64,000 nucleotides of DNA from Penicillus capitatus (lineage: Eukaryota; Chlorophyta), in the NCBI GenBank assembly GCA_965649825.1, contig OZ287700.1, forward strand, positions 310,001 through 374,000, given 5' to 3'. Positions 1-11,405 of this stretch are shown piece by piece. Made by a program: the position numbers and the translations under genes. Every line of letters begins with the position of its first letter. The stretch's first letter is position 1. Under the pieces are notes generated by a model. It saw only the letters and a program-made list of their open reading frames with translations, was not told the DNA's origin and did no database searches.

Positions 1-17
1 CAGTGTGGCGGCTGTAG

Positions 18-190
18 ATCCATGAGGCCACGAATAACTTCGTCCTGATGGAAGGCAATCGTAGCCTGACGTTCCTCACACCGATGTCAGGAAATGAGCA
101 GCAATGGTTAGTCACACAGGTAAACACGGTTCTTGAGGACATTCGCAATCTCTGCTTGTCGCCTCTGGACACGATGGAAGAGGCCGTATA
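18..190 (+). CDS. 3' terminal exon of a PH-domain-like protein (partial)
   Basis: The frame opens after a plausible 3' splice site (ctgtag at 12-17) and runs to a TAG at 188-190, giving about 57 residues. The segment has a strand-like FVLMEGN...LTFLT part followed by a helix with NEQQWLVTQV and more hydrophobic positions, which resembles the last strand and C-terminal helix of a PH domain. That is a shape resemblance only; the rest of the gene lies outside the window, so family and partners cannot be named. No other reading of this stretch looks coding. Confidence 0.45.
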
Positions 191-384
191 GAACGCTCTC
201 TACTCTGTCACTTGCGTAGAAGCAATGAGAAGTTTTTGAACGTAAGGCACTGCATTTTTCGTTTCGACCTTCTTAGTGAGAATCGTCAGAATTCCATATC
301 CTACCTACATCATACTAGATAGATAGGAACGGGACCGGAACTTGCTTTAGGTGGCCCCTTCTTGGCCACAACCATAACGTACGA

Positions 385-1245
385 TTAGCATTGCCCAGAA
401 ATCTGCAGTGTGTGTTTCGGCATTGCATGAACTTGTTGTAACAATTGATCACTTTGGCTTCGATCTCCGACGATCATTTGATCTTCTTTCCATGGTGGAC
501 GTCGCAGAGATCGGTGAAAAGACCGCTGCGGCATGACGCCCTCGAAGATACCGTCGACGAAACACCTCGCCGAGGACAGAAGCCGTCCAACGGAGAAACG
601 CGGATCCGATCTGAAGTCGTCTCCGCCGGTGTGCGCTGGTTCGCTCCCTGACGCCTCCGAAGATGACATCTGTTCGGGCTGTCGAATGCAGTACGGTCGG
701 TACGGCAACCTGAATTCCTCCGTTTGTACACGTCTTGAACGCACTTGCGAGGAGAACGCCGGTCTTGTGATGTGGTCAATACAGAGTGCGTCCGTGGAGG
801 TGTCGCGATGACGCAAGACAGGTTCCTGTAAACGGTTGGAAGTATTCCACGCAAGGGTCGAGCGGAACCAACTCAAGGCTGTCTTTCGATAACGGTTTCA
901 TAAGCTTCGTCGGTTCGTCGCTATCTCCTATGGGAACGCATTCCGTGGAGGGCGGAACAGAATCGATGGACCTTGACAGCTGACTGTCTTCACACTCTGA
1001 TCCAAACAAACGCGCCCGAATAGAATCGGCAATCGGCAAAACAACGAGGCGGAGAGGAATTCCCAGAGACGCCGTATCAAGTCGTCGGATTGACGGGGAC
1101 GTGGACGCGCGAAATGAATGGCTTGGTGCTTCTTGCAGAACAGCTCGACAGGACTCGCTGCGCTGACGCCGGTTTGGATCCCTTCGGAGACCAAAAGGCC
1201 TCCGTCGCCCGAATGTTGGGTCGTGAGTGTTGCCAGAAACGTCAC
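385..1245 (-). CDS. unidentified multi-exon protein
   Basis: Three minus-strand frames look coding in succession. The upstream part (about 1245-1010) includes residues SGDGGLLVSEG and ASPVELFCKKHQ. A middle part (about 945-830) has GDSDEPTKLMKPL and VPLDPCVEYFQPFTG. The last part (about 780-385) is hydrophilic, serine-rich and ends at a stop at 385. A join from a donor near 1003 (gtgtga) to an acceptor near 930 (cccatag) keeps the frame, which supports a real spliced gene. No ATG is certain, and the first exon may lie further upstream. I recognise no domain. It is transcribed divergently from the coiled-coil gene at 1357, so the shared upstream region is short. Confidence 0.35.
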
Positions 1246-1356
1246 ATCTTCCCAACGTCAGTCACGTCCACAGCAGAAGACAAATTCCTTCGCGCGCCGT
1301 CGAATCTGTTGTTTGCGGTTTTCTTTTTTCTCTTTGTGATCTTTTGTGAAAAGGGG

Positions 1357-3089
1357 ATGGACAAGATGAACGAACGGATGCAAACGACGCCACTCTGGAC
1401 CGTCTTGCGTGCGGCGTCGTCATGGATGTCGAAGGTAACCGTCCGGACGTTTCGATTTCCCTTCACCGAGCTTGTGTGCATGAAGGCGCCGGACGGCGTG
1501 GCTTCGGTAGGAAGTTCGCCGAGGAACAACGCGGCAGAGAAGGTACGCCCCGTCGCGAATGCGCCCTCGACTGTCGGTGTTCTGCAGTACGACGCGTTCG
1601 ACAGGGTTGGAATAACGGGGCGCGCCGAGCTCGCTGCCGGACATGTCCTGGATGCAACGAAGGACGTTCTCGCGGATCTGCGCGAGAGAATCGCCGAAGC
1701 CAGAGGCGAGCTGGAGGCCATCGAATCAGAGCTGGCAGAAAGGAAGGCCGAACTCGCAGCAAACGTAGGTGACCAGGCGAGAGGGGACCCTTGCTATCTC
1801 CTTGAGACTGTGCAGGAGAAGGAGGTGGCCGACTCGACACTCCAGAGAGAGATCGCATCGGCGGATGCGGAGTTCCTCGTCTGGCGGAGGCAGGAGTTCG
1901 AACCGCAGCTCGAGAGCATGCAATGGGAGTGGGAGGCGCTGCAGCAAAAGGTGATCCATCCATTCACCAGCCGCCTTACCTCTCCATTCCTTTCTTTCTG
2001 TGTGTGAGCAGATCGAGGAATCCAGATTAGAGTGCAAGGCTGCCAAGGCCGAACTCCGCGCGTACAATGAAAAGATGGAAGCAACGGAGGCAGATCTGGC
2101 ATCCAAGCGCATAGAGCTGGCTTCACTTGATCTGGCCATCGATGAAGCGGCGCGGAAGAGAAGGACCGAGCAGAAGGTGCGTGTCTCCGCTGAAACAAAA
2201 TCTCAGCTGACGGCGACTCTGCAGGAGATTGAGATGCTGGTATACGAAAGGGAGAAGACGGAGAGAGGCATCCAGAAGATGGGGAGGAACTACAGAGAGC
2301 TGTCTGCCGACGTGCTGGATATGGAGCTGCAGATCCTCGAGAAGGGAGACGAGCTGGCAGAAATGAAGTCCCGTCACGAGTACCAAAGAAAGAGGCTGAG
2401 GGGAGTGCCGACAGGGCCTTGGGTGTTCGGAGAGCGCACTCACTGCAAGGACGTCTGCTTGGAGAAGGAGAAGACCATCAACGAGTGAGGCACAGGCCTC
2501 TCTTTAATCCCAGGTGCATCCTGATCGAGGACGTGCAGGCTGAAGAAAGATTTGGCCTCGACGGAAGAATCCAACCGTTTGCTGTCGGCGGAGAAGCGCG
2601 ACCTGGAGGCTGCTCTGAGAAAGCGCACCTTTGGACAGGAGACCGAGAGCGGGAAGAAGCTGGCTGCGTATCGTGCTAAAATCGCCGACTGCTGGAAGCA
2701 GCTGGCGGAGCTTCGCAGTTCGGCGGATGCCTTCTTCATCTTTCTTCGCGTCTTTGGCAGACAGATGCACGAGACGGCAGTGGCCTGTCTGTCCGGTGCG
2801 TGCTCGAACTCAGCCGACGATCCTTCGCTTACGCCTGCCGTGTAGAGGAGACGAACGACAAACTCAGGAACTTGCTCGAAGTGATGGCGGCGGAGGTGAA
2901 TAGCTACAAGGAAGCAGTCCACGGCCGCAGCAGTCGACTCACCATGGTAAGATGGACACCTTCCGCCGATTCGAGTGTCCGACGGTCGTGTTCTGAAAGG
3001 GAACCGCCTTCGCCGAAGCGTACAACGGCTGCAAGAATCAGATGGACGTGCTGCACCGAAAGCTGCAGTGCCTGGCAGAGATGGAGTAG
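1357..3089 (+). CDS. coiled-coil protein 1
   Basis: A spliced gene starting at an ATG at 1357. The first about 90 residues are mixed; from about 1640 onward the protein is heptad-rich, with runs such as LADLRERIAEARGELEAIE and, after an intron at 1951-2011, IEESRLECKAAKAELRAY. Further introns are supported by frame: about 1765-1818, 2177-2227, 2485-2538 (54 nt, giving TINE-LKKD), one ending just before the EETNDK segment, and 2947-2999. The last exon ends at TAG 3087-3089. A long rod-like coiled coil of this kind is usually a structural or scaffold protein (cytoskeleton, centrosome, Golgi tether), but no family-specific motif is visible. A second, unrelated-looking coiled-coil gene lies at 7879. 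Confidence 0.7.
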
Positions 3090-4293
3090 GACCACGAAGA
3101 CAGATTCCGGGTCGACGACAACTGTACAACATCGACGAAATAGTTTCTTTTTTCTTTGGATTGCTTCGAACGGATCCGGTGACAGACGACAGATTGGCCG
3201 GCGATTAGAGGACTTGGAGCAGGTTTGTGCAAGCGGACATCAATGTTTGGTCCGAGAATGACCGTATGACGAACACTTCGTTGAGTAGAATTCTCGTCGG
3301 TGAATATGGCGAATCGTGTAGAGATGACGGACGATCTTTTCTTAACTGTTCTTTTTCTTTTCTGCAGAGAATGCACGTGGTCGATGATAGCAGCAGTTGC
3401 CTTTTTGCAGTCCGCTGTTCATCCTGCATAACACTTGAGCTGATTGAATGCTCGTCTCACTTGGTGACGGATCCTCTAGACGCCTTCTCTGGCCTTCATT
3501 TGCGAAACGCATGATGCGCGCTCGTCCAACCGCTGCGCAACTTATCTGTGACGTCCTTTGCATAGTTTCCCCAGTGAAACGTCTTTTCATTGTGTTTGCA
3601 TTTGCTTTGAGCATTCGTCGTGGTCGTCATTGCGCACATTTCTCTGATCGCATGTTTCGATTACATTACTTGTCAAGGTAAAGCACTTCCTTTTCTGCTT
3701 CGATACCGAAACAAGGAAAAGAAGTGTGCACACCCTCTAGCAACGTTCAAGGAGTGTGAACAAACCAACGCATTCCTCGACTGGATAGGTCCCTCCTTGT
3801 CATCCAAGTACTTATACACAAACAAAACGAGGAACGAAGAGACGCCCCGTACTTGCAAAAACAGTTCTCTATTCGACAATAGCGCTCTGCAGCTTTATGG
3901 ATGCAATAAAGCCAGTACAAAGTCTCTGTCTGATTTTATACCCCCGTGCTTTCTCTTCAGATACTTAATGAAATGGTTTTGATCACCCGATTAGATTATT
4001 CTGTCCCTTTCTTTCCGATACTGAGAGGATCACTTTTTCTTGACGATCGTGTTTTTGTCTCAAACGACGAAAAAGTGCTAAAAACCTGTCACGTTTCTCG
4101 TCTCTGGTCACTTGATGCTTGAGTGCTTCGCTCGGTGACGTGACATGCACACCATCCGTCTCGCAAACTCTGACGGCCGGAATGCAGTCAATGGTCCATT
4201 CCAGACCGTCTGTTCTCCATCAGAGGCCACCTTATCTCCTCTGCCTCTCTACGTCCCGCCTCGGCGATACATGTCTTGTTGCTCGTTATGCAC
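3090..4293. other. intergenic region without a convincing gene
   Basis: About 1.2 kb, more AT-rich than its flanks. It holds short open frames (for example 3620-3982 on plus) with no coding-like composition, no recognisable motif and no splice pattern linking them. It is bounded by the end of the coiled-coil gene on plus and the 3' end of the convergent minus-strand zinc-module gene. Confidence 0.5.
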
Positions 4294-5253
4294 TCATCGC
4301 ACTCTGACGGCTTCGTATTGTCTCGTTGTCTCTGCGAGACATCGTGCATTCCATGCCTCCACTAACTTCTGTGCAACCTGCGGCTCGTGGTTGCCGTAGC
4401 GAATCTGTCTCCGTGAATCTGGCTCGATCATCATCTCATCTGCCGTATCTGAATCTACGTACTTCAAGAGATTCGAATGGATCAGCCTCAGGTGTCGCTC
4501 TTTGAAATCTAGGTACTCCTTCTCTAGCGGCGTGTCCAGCAAATAAGGCACTTCTGGAAACTGTCTGTCATCCACATACTTCATTATTTTCTCGCCGCAC
4601 AGTCTAAAGATCTGCTCAGTCTTCTGCTTTTCTTCGCAGAACTCAGCGGGGCCAGCCTTGGGATTTTGTAGACAGAAATCGAAAACGGCATCTGGATGTG
4701 CCCTTGGGCAGTGCTGCAGTATCCTCTGGACGCGTGGAAACACGTCCCAGCATTTTCGCAACTCCTCAAAATCTGTCCTCCGTTGCCACGGCCGAAGGCA
4801 ACGTCTAAGGAGAAAAATCATGGGGACTCTTTTGCTTTCGTCCCCGAACTCGGCCTCCGTAATGTTCAGGAAGCTCAGCAGAAGCTGCCGCCTCTTCAAC
4901 AGGACGGGCATCGCCACAGCGCCTCCTCTGAATCGCGACCGCTGTGTCGCTTTTCGCTGCAGTTTGGCAAGGTGTTGCACCTCGGCCAAGAGATAGAGAT
5001 GATAGACGCGCCGCAAAGACTGTCTTCTCTCTTTGCAGTCGAGGAATCTCAGCCACCAGCTGGAGCAACGATACTCACTGGCTGCTCTCCCGGCCGAGAC
5101 AGTGCAAACGCCTTCTGCCGTCGTCGCTTTGGCACAGCAGCGCACGCAACACACACTCAGCAGGATTCCATCGAAGACGCCCTGGACGAAGCCGTCACAT
5201 GTCGCACACTTGACGCGCGGCTCTCGACTTCCAATGCTGTGCATCTGACACAT
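4294..5253 (-). CDS. CxxC/CCxxCC module protein, paralogue A (unknown family)
   Basis: A single-exon 319-residue protein with an ATG at 5253. Residues about 16-41 form a cysteine cluster: CATC, then about 14 residues later CCVRCC, likely a small metal-binding module. Residues about 180-310 are helical and contain HPDAVFDFCLQNPKAGP followed by EQIFRLCGEKI and LLDTPLEKEY. The same C-terminal block occurs in the protein at 26432-27874 (NPEAVFDFCLSNPEGGP, SVFRLEGPRI, LIGTPLEEEA), so the two are paralogues. Here the cysteine module is present once; there it is duplicated. I recognise no described family. Role unknown; the module plus helical body could be a protein-interaction adaptor. Confidence 0.75.
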   Translation of the reverse strand: MCQMHSIGSREPRVKCATCDGFVQGVFDGILLSVCCVRCCAKATTAEGVCTVSAGRAASEYRCSSWWLRFLDCKERRQSLRRVYHLYLLAEVQHLAKLQRKATQRSRFRGGAVAMPVLLKRRQLLLSFLNITEAEFGDESKRVPMIFLLRRCLRPWQRRTDFEELRKCWDVFPRVQRILQHCPRAHPDAVFDFCLQNPKAGPAEFCEEKQKTEQIFRLCGEKIMKYVDDRQFPEVPYLLDTPLEKEYLDFKERHLRLIHSNLLKYVDSDTADEMMIEPDSRRQIRYGNHEPQVAQKLVEAWNARCLAETTRQYEAVRVR

Positions 5254-5892
5254 CCTCGGCGTTCACGGAGTGCAAGAGAGTAAACGATGTCGTGTCCTTC
5301 GGACAGCAGTTCTCGTCACATGGAACGGCAGACGGAAAAGGAAGGATTAAATATCTCAACGGATCATCTAATCGATCTGTCATCGTCGATGTCCATTCGC
5401 TGGATGCCTCGTTGCTGAAAAGAGGACCATCCATTCCTGAACAGGCGAACGCATTCGGGTCGAAAATCAGCCATCCGATCTCAAGTCGTCGTTCGGTGCA
5501 GGATTGTTTTGAATCTAGGCGACCATTAGAGTTTATTACATACAAGAGCCATTAAATCAAGATTGTCAAATACACTGTTTGTCTATTCGTCAAACAAAAT
5601 GCTGCAGCAAATACAGGAAACGTGCGTCACATAATGCTGATAGGATTCATAAGAGAATCTTCCAGGTGTGTACATATACATACAGTATCCACTTGTGAAC
5701 TGCCAGAGCTTGGATTCCAAATATCTTGTCACAGCATGACTGGTCTGCAGAAACAGCGACCCGTTCTGCTAAGAACTGTACAAATGCCACCGCTGTGCGT
5801 CGTAAAGAAACAAGAAATAGTACTCGCGAAAAAGAAACAGCAGTTGCAGTACTAACCGATATGTTCATCGAGCGCAACGAGATGAAGGCTGG
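5254..5892. other. intergenic region, no gene seen
   Basis: Divergent/tandem spacer of about 0.64 kb between two minus-strand genes. Small open frames only; no splice-supported coding segment, RNA gene or repeat was recognised. It should contain the promoter of the paralogue A gene (start 5253) and the 3' end region of the membrane protein gene. Confidence 0.5.
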
Positions 5893-7614
5893 CTAAACTG
5901 GACACTGTCCGGCAGTGTCGTTCTGAGATGCCTCTCTCGTCGATCCAGAAATCCAGGATCCGAGTCTTCGGACGAGCTCCATCGTTTCGGCCCTATGGAC
6001 GGTCGTTTCGTTGTCTCTGCCACTCTGTGACGTAACCAGCATCTCTGCCGCCGTCTTGCCACAGGGCTTCGCTGTCGGCATCGCTGGCATGGACCTGGGA
6101 TGCGTCACCGAGGCTGGATAGATGAAATAGCGAGATAAGCAGCTAAACAAACAGGAGAGCCAGTACAAGGCCATCTCCATCATCCACACCGCCATGAGGG
6201 TCAGCAGCCAGGATACGCCAATCAGCAAAGCCATCGGTTTGTTGAGGAGATGGATGGCGCAGTTGGTGCACTCCATGTCTGCGATATCGCCCCATATGGT
6301 TTCGTTCTCCTTCGTCGAAGGATAGGAGCGCTCAACCCAAGACGTCCCTTCATCGATGACGTCCACATTGAACTCCACTTTGAGAGTGCCGCTGAGATAG
6401 CCGGATCCATCCAGTGCTGCGGCGGACCCCGTAATCTCGCGCTGCTCGACGACAAACGCCACATCCCCCGCCATCCACGTCGCTGATGTGATGTAGCGAA
6501 ACGGCCTCCTCTGGATGGCGCGAAGGGGATCCCACTGGTCTTTGTTGAAGACCATGTTTCCGTACTTGAAGGTGAGATCCGCCTGGATCGTGCCATCTTC
6601 CCGGCGACGCAGGTAGCCGCATTGAATGATCTCCAGCAATGTGTACAAGATGCTTGCTGGCAGATATCTGATCCCGTGACATGGCACGATGCGGTCGCCA
6701 TCGACGATCTTCAGATGTGTCATGTCAACGTCGTCACAGCTTTGGATCTCGAACCTCGGCTGCTGTGCGACGCAGTCTGGCCAACGAAGGATCCCCTCTC
6801 CTGCCGTTTTCCTCTTGGCAATGCGCGCCGCCGAGAACTGACGACTGGCCAGACGCTCGTCCCAGTCACGCGTCCTGCGAAGATCTGGGTCTTCGTTTGC
6901 GACCAGAACGGCGACGCTCAGCAGCGCCTGGCTCCCTGCATCGTTCCCATGGATCATAGATTTGGCGATGTGCTCCGGCACTCTGAGAGGGCGGCTCTCT
7001 TCCACTTCTGTACGCCATTCCTGATAGAAGGCTGCAACGTCATACAGTACACCCTCCCATGTGCTGTTCTCCAGCACCTTGCCGCATTCCACTCCTGTGT
7101 CAAAAAGGAGAGCATTGCGTTCCTTGGGCGTAAACCGCTCCCATCTCTTGTCCTTCAGATGCCGAGTCCAGAGCGCCACAATCGCACTCTCGTTCGCATC
7201 CCAGTAACGCGCACACTCCGTGGCGTTCAATCCGAGTCCTTGTACTAACAGGAACCGCATGCGATTGCGCGTTTGCTCGACGACGCGTTGGATAAGGTCG
7301 CCATTTCCGAAGTACGGTCGCCACAGAGATACGGCGACGAATTCGACGAGCAGGACACCGATGGCGTTGACCCCCTCGCCTGGGTCCTCGGAAAAGAATA
7401 CGAGAACGCCGGTAAGAATTGCGAAGATGCACCACAGTGAGGCGTATCCGAGGGAATTGGACCGCAATACAAATCTCTGCGAGGCGGACTTGCCCTCTTC
7501 GACGTACGAGATATAAGCTCGGCGTCCGAGAAGGATTCCGTTCGATATGAACCAACAGACATTCCACCAAAGTGGATTTTTCAAGGCCAATTTAAAAAGT
7601 GCGCTAATATTCAT
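5893..7614 (-). CDS. multi-pass membrane protein, unidentified
   Basis: An uninterrupted 573-residue frame from ATG 7614 to 5893, unusual here because most genes are intron-rich. Two hydrophobic segments lie near the N terminus (about residues 15-32 and 57-77, the second with LWCIFAILTGVLVFF) and a third around 80-98. Near the C terminus two more hydrophobic stretches surround LLIGVSWLLTLMAVWMMEMA and a cysteine-containing helix (about residues 465-510). Between them is a soluble region of about 340 residues with several cysteines and a CTNC pair just before the last helices. No family was recognised. The C-terminal tail of about 70 residues is polar and serine/threonine-rich. Likely an organelle or plasma-membrane protein; function unknown. 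Confidence 0.75.
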   Translation of the reverse strand: MNISALFKLALKNPLWWNVCWFISNGILLGRRAYISYVEEGKSASQRFVLRSNSLGYASLWCIFAILTGVLVFFSEDPGEGVNAIGVLLVEFVAVSLWRPYFGNGDLIQRVVEQTRNRMRFLLVQGLGLNATECARYWDANESAIVALWTRHLKDKRWERFTPKERNALLFDTGVECGKVLENSTWEGVLYDVAAFYQEWRTEVEESRPLRVPEHIAKSMIHGNDAGSQALLSVAVLVANEDPDLRRTRDWDERLASRQFSAARIAKRKTAGEGILRWPDCVAQQPRFEIQSCDDVDMTHLKIVDGDRIVPCHGIRYLPASILYTLLEIIQCGYLRRREDGTIQADLTFKYGNMVFNKDQWDPLRAIQRRPFRYITSATWMAGDVAFVVEQREITGSAAALDGSGYLSGTLKVEFNVDVIDEGTSWVERSYPSTKENETIWGDIADMECTNCAIHLLNKPMALLIGVSWLLTLMAVWMMEMALYWLSCLFSCLSRYFIYPASVTHPRSMPAMPTAKPCGKTAAEMLVTSQSGRDNETTVHRAETMELVRRLGSWISGSTREASQNDTAGQCPV

Positions 7615-7878
7615 CGCAAACGCTGAAAATCACCCACACTCTTCCCTTTTATCATCGACTGTGACTCACTGAAAAGACACGCTGTCATTGGGCGTCATTT
7701 AAAAAACAAGGAGAATTCGTCCACGTCCACACAGTGAACGGTATCTTTATGATCAGCAGAAGCGAAACGGTTTGTCCGAAGATTCGCCGCTGACGTCAGT
7801 CGGATGTGCCATCTGCCTAGACGTCGCATCAGAGGTATAAGAGACGTCGCTGTCGGCCGGCATCGGACACGTAAAGCC
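7615..7878. promoter_or_regulatory. divergent promoter region (membrane protein / coiled-coil 2)
   Basis: A spacer of 264 bp separates the start codons of a minus-strand membrane protein (7614) and a plus-strand coiled-coil gene (7879). Both promoters must lie here unless there are unseen 5' exons. No TATA box or other element was identified with confidence. Confidence 0.4.
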
Positions 7879-10800
7879 ATGTCTCAGCGCAAAAGACACA
7901 CGACACGCGATCGGCCGTCGAAGCCTGACGCGATCGGATTCTTTCGGAACATTAGTCGACCGACGCCGAGATCGAATGGTCGTCCTCTCTTGGCCCTACG
8001 CGTCACAAGGCTTTCGTTGTGTCAGATGCTGCCCCGAGTCGCTTGCCGATGCGCACAACTACGACGACACGTGTGTGTCGCCAAGAACCTAATCTGGGAT
8101 CGTCCTCTGCAGCAGCCGCTGGTCTCGCTTTGGACCAACTCAAGAAGACCGCCGGTGCGTGGCTCTCGACGGATCTCGGCTTTCGACGCCACCCGATGAT
8201 GCGACTTCAGATCGAGTGGTCGAAGAACAGGAAAACGCGAAGCAATGCATCGCATCCTACGTCAGCCATTCTGTCGTTCCTGGCGACGGAGCATAATCTG
8301 AGCGCTGCTTTCCAGAAACTGCAGCTCGAGGAGAGCCAGAAATCGTTGGTGCACGCTGCGAGCGACCTCTCAAAGGAACGACGAGAGAATGCGGAACTCC
8401 AGGCCAAAGTCAAGGATGGTGATACTCGCCGCATCTCTTCGCCGAGGCCGAGGTTGCGAACGTGGGCTTAGACGAGCGGCAGATCCAGTTCGTTCGGGAC
8501 AAGATGTTGGTCGTGCAAGCCCTGCACGATGGATTGAAGGAAGACGTGGAAAAGACACAGGAGGAGCTGCAAAGAGGTGACGCGAACGGACAATGCCATG
8601 CGTGCCTGTTATAGATTCTCGATTCTGATAGTCCAGAAGATGCGTAATGTCTTGGCCCAGCGCTTTGAGCAGCAACTGCAACATGCCGAAGTGCCTAAAG
8701 AGCACACAAGCCTGGACTTCACGTTCCTCTTCTTCTCATAGGAGTTGGCGGAAAGTCACAGTCATTGGAAGAGTGAGAACTCTGATTTGGTCAGTAGACT
8801 CGGAGAAGGTGAGAAAAGGCAATGCGTGTGGGTGTCGTTTACTAAGTGGCTGGTGCAGCTTCGTCGCTGAATGAGAGGCTCAGGCGAGAGCTCGTCGAGG
8901 CCAATGAGAGTCTGGCACGCCTCCGACGCGCGCAGGATTCGATCGAACAGACACTCGTAAGTGATAGCCGTCAGCACGGCAAACACCATTCGCTGCTGAA
9001 GGAGGCCGAACGGACGGAGCATCAATTAAGAGTCGAAGAACTGATGGACGAGAAGCGTGACGACGTCGAAGCACTGAAAAAGACGAGAGATCGGCTCAGA
9101 GAGACAGAATTGAGGCTTCAGAGAGAGCATACTGACGTAGAAAAGCAAGCGAGAGAGATCCGCAAGGAATCGGAAAAGAAGATCGATCACCTGGGAGAGG
9201 AGTTGAAGATCGCCTTCAAGAAACACGCCACAGACGAGGCCGAACTGAAGCGCCTAAAAGAAGAGCTCGAATCGGCCGGTGTCGAATGCCGTCATTACGA
9301 ATACGAGCACCAAGTCCTCCATGCACCACCATGGAGAGCTTGTTACTGTTCTTGGTGACGCAGGCATCCGTTGCCAAGGTGGGAGAGATGACGAAAAGAC
9401 TGGAGTCTCTCACAAGAGAGCTGACTTGCAAGGCCGAGGAAGTGGAACGTATGGGAGATGAACTGGAAGCAACGAAAGGACAGCTGCAAGAAACGAAGGC
9501 CGAGAGGGACAGAACATCGGCCCTTGTTTTGCAGCTAGAGGAGGATAGGGTTGACTCTGGCTTTTCATGGCCGCGGGCTAAACTAGTTACTCCTTTCTCC
9601 AGGAGGTGGCGGAAGACGAACGCGATCGATCGCATGGAGCTTTGCAAGCGAAGGAGGAGCAACTCTCTTTACTGACACAGGAACTGCAGGCATACAAGGT
9701 ACCGTCATCGACACGCTTGCACTGCACAGGTGCTCTCTTTCATAGGAGGAAGCCCAAAAAAGGATCGCCGTTCTTGAGGCTGAAATTGCAGAGAAGGTCC
9801 GTCAGATCAACGAGAAAGAGGCTCTGGCAGAGACGGCGCGAGCGTTTGGCGAGAAAGAAATGCAAAGCTTCGCAGAGTCCACTGAAAAAGTGGGTCATGT
9901 AGACCACAATTGTTTGAGGAGCTGAATGATCGTCTGATGCAGGAGCTCGCCGCCATCCGAGAGAACAAGAAGAAAGAGATCAAACAGAGGACAGAAGCAG
10001 TATTATACTTTCCGTCCTCAGCTGGCAACTGCAGACTTGTTTGGTGCTAGCTGAACGCCGAAATCGATCGACTGAAAAGCGAGAGGGGGAGTTTCGATTC
10101 GAGGCTGGCGGAGATCGCAGCACAGAAGGAAGAGTACCAGCAGGCTCTAGCCAGTGCTCGACAGGAGAAGGAGAAGTGCGAAAAAGAGAGAGACGAATTG
10201 GAGGACAAGACAAAGGAATTGAAAGCAGCCCATCAGAAACGCATGCAGAAGGAGGAGAAACTTGTGAGACCCAGGCTATCGTCATCGCAGAGAATTCCTG
10301 TGCGATCCTCAGGTGCACGAAGTCGAGAAATTGAGGGGTCAGCTCAAGGAGGCGCTGGCCAGCTCAAGAGATATGGAACGGGAGTACGAAGAAAAATACG
10401 AGAGAGAGCTCGGGGAGATGTGTGACAAACTGAGACACGAGGAAGAGAGCAATGCAATGCTTGCCTCCGAATTGGCCGAAATCAAACAACAGCTGCAGGT
10501 GAGTAACCGCTGCACGATGATCCTCCTGTCACGCTGTGCCGTTCAGACAGTAGAGGCGGATAGGGATGCGTGCAGGACACGTCTGATTGAACTGGAGGCA
10601 GATTTGAAGAAGAGCGCGGTGGATGCTGAGAAGAACGCGCAGTTGATGCAGCAGATCTCTGAGAAGCAGAAGCAGACGATAGCGACGCCAGACCCGCTGT
10701 CAGATCCAACAGCCATTGCTAAGCAGCGGATCATCCAGCACACGTCCGAAATGAACAGCAAACGCGACAGATCTGCCCTGGAGAGCTCGAACTGCGCAGA

Positions 10801-10975
10801 GACCTCCAAAGTGAGCTCCATCGATGACCAGCCAAACGAGAAGATACCACGGAAGCCGAGAAAGTCTGGAAGAATCAAGAAGATGCGCAACGGTCCCAGT
10901 CCATCGGACAGTCAGACCGATAGCATGGAGAGGAGTGCCATTCGGACGCACTGGGTTCCTTCCCGATACTGGTGA
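7879..10975 (+). CDS. coiled-coil protein 2, intron-rich
   Basis: Begins with ATG 7879 (MSQRKRHTTRDRP) and ends with the stop at 10975. About 15 introns of roughly 40-65 nt can be placed because removal restores one long heptad-rich frame. Examples are GTGCGT...TTCAG after ACCGCCG (8154-8210), GTCAGC...TTCCAG giving ASY-KLQLEE, GTAAGT after QTL near 8956, and the exon starting ELAESHSHWKSEN. The N terminus is basic and low in complexity. The body (about 700 residues) is almost pure coiled coil, with segments such as LNERLRRELVEANES and KSERGSFDSRLAEI. The C terminus is basic (EKIPRKPRKSGRIKKMR), so nuclear or microtubule association is possible. No family identified; SMC, myosin-tail and golgin signatures are absent as far as I can see. 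Confidence 0.75.
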
Positions 10976-11405
10976 AATCAAGTGAACGCACGCACGAAGG
11001 CAGTAGTAACATGGGTAACGTCGAGAACCCAATGGAAGGACGTTTGTTTTGTGCAACGGTTGGCGGATTTGAAACCCCGCCAGCAACGGCAATGTCTAGC
11101 GAAAGACGTTTCACATCGTCTCTCGATCCATCGGATGCATCGATCGAGTTCTCCGATCTCGATGACGGTCCTCTGTCGCGTTTGGTAACACTTCTGACAC
11201 GTGCTTCCAACGCGCGGCTGTGTATGGATGGCGGCAACTGCTTCCAAGCAATCGCTTTGCGAGCAGCAGATGATCACTCATCTGGTCGTCGTCCGACTGC
11301 CGACGCCTCGGATCCGTCTGTGGGATGTGACGTCATCCTAGCGATACGAGAATCACTTCACAGTTAAGGTCTTTCGTTTCTTGACTGCAGAAGTACTGTT
11401 CGCAA
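10976..11405. other. intergenic region, promoter of VPS72 expected here
   Basis: A 430 bp gap between two plus-strand genes. Open frames exist on both strands, but none has a coding-like protein or splice support. It should contain the 3' UTR of the coiled-coil gene and the VPS72 promoter. Confidence 0.45.
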
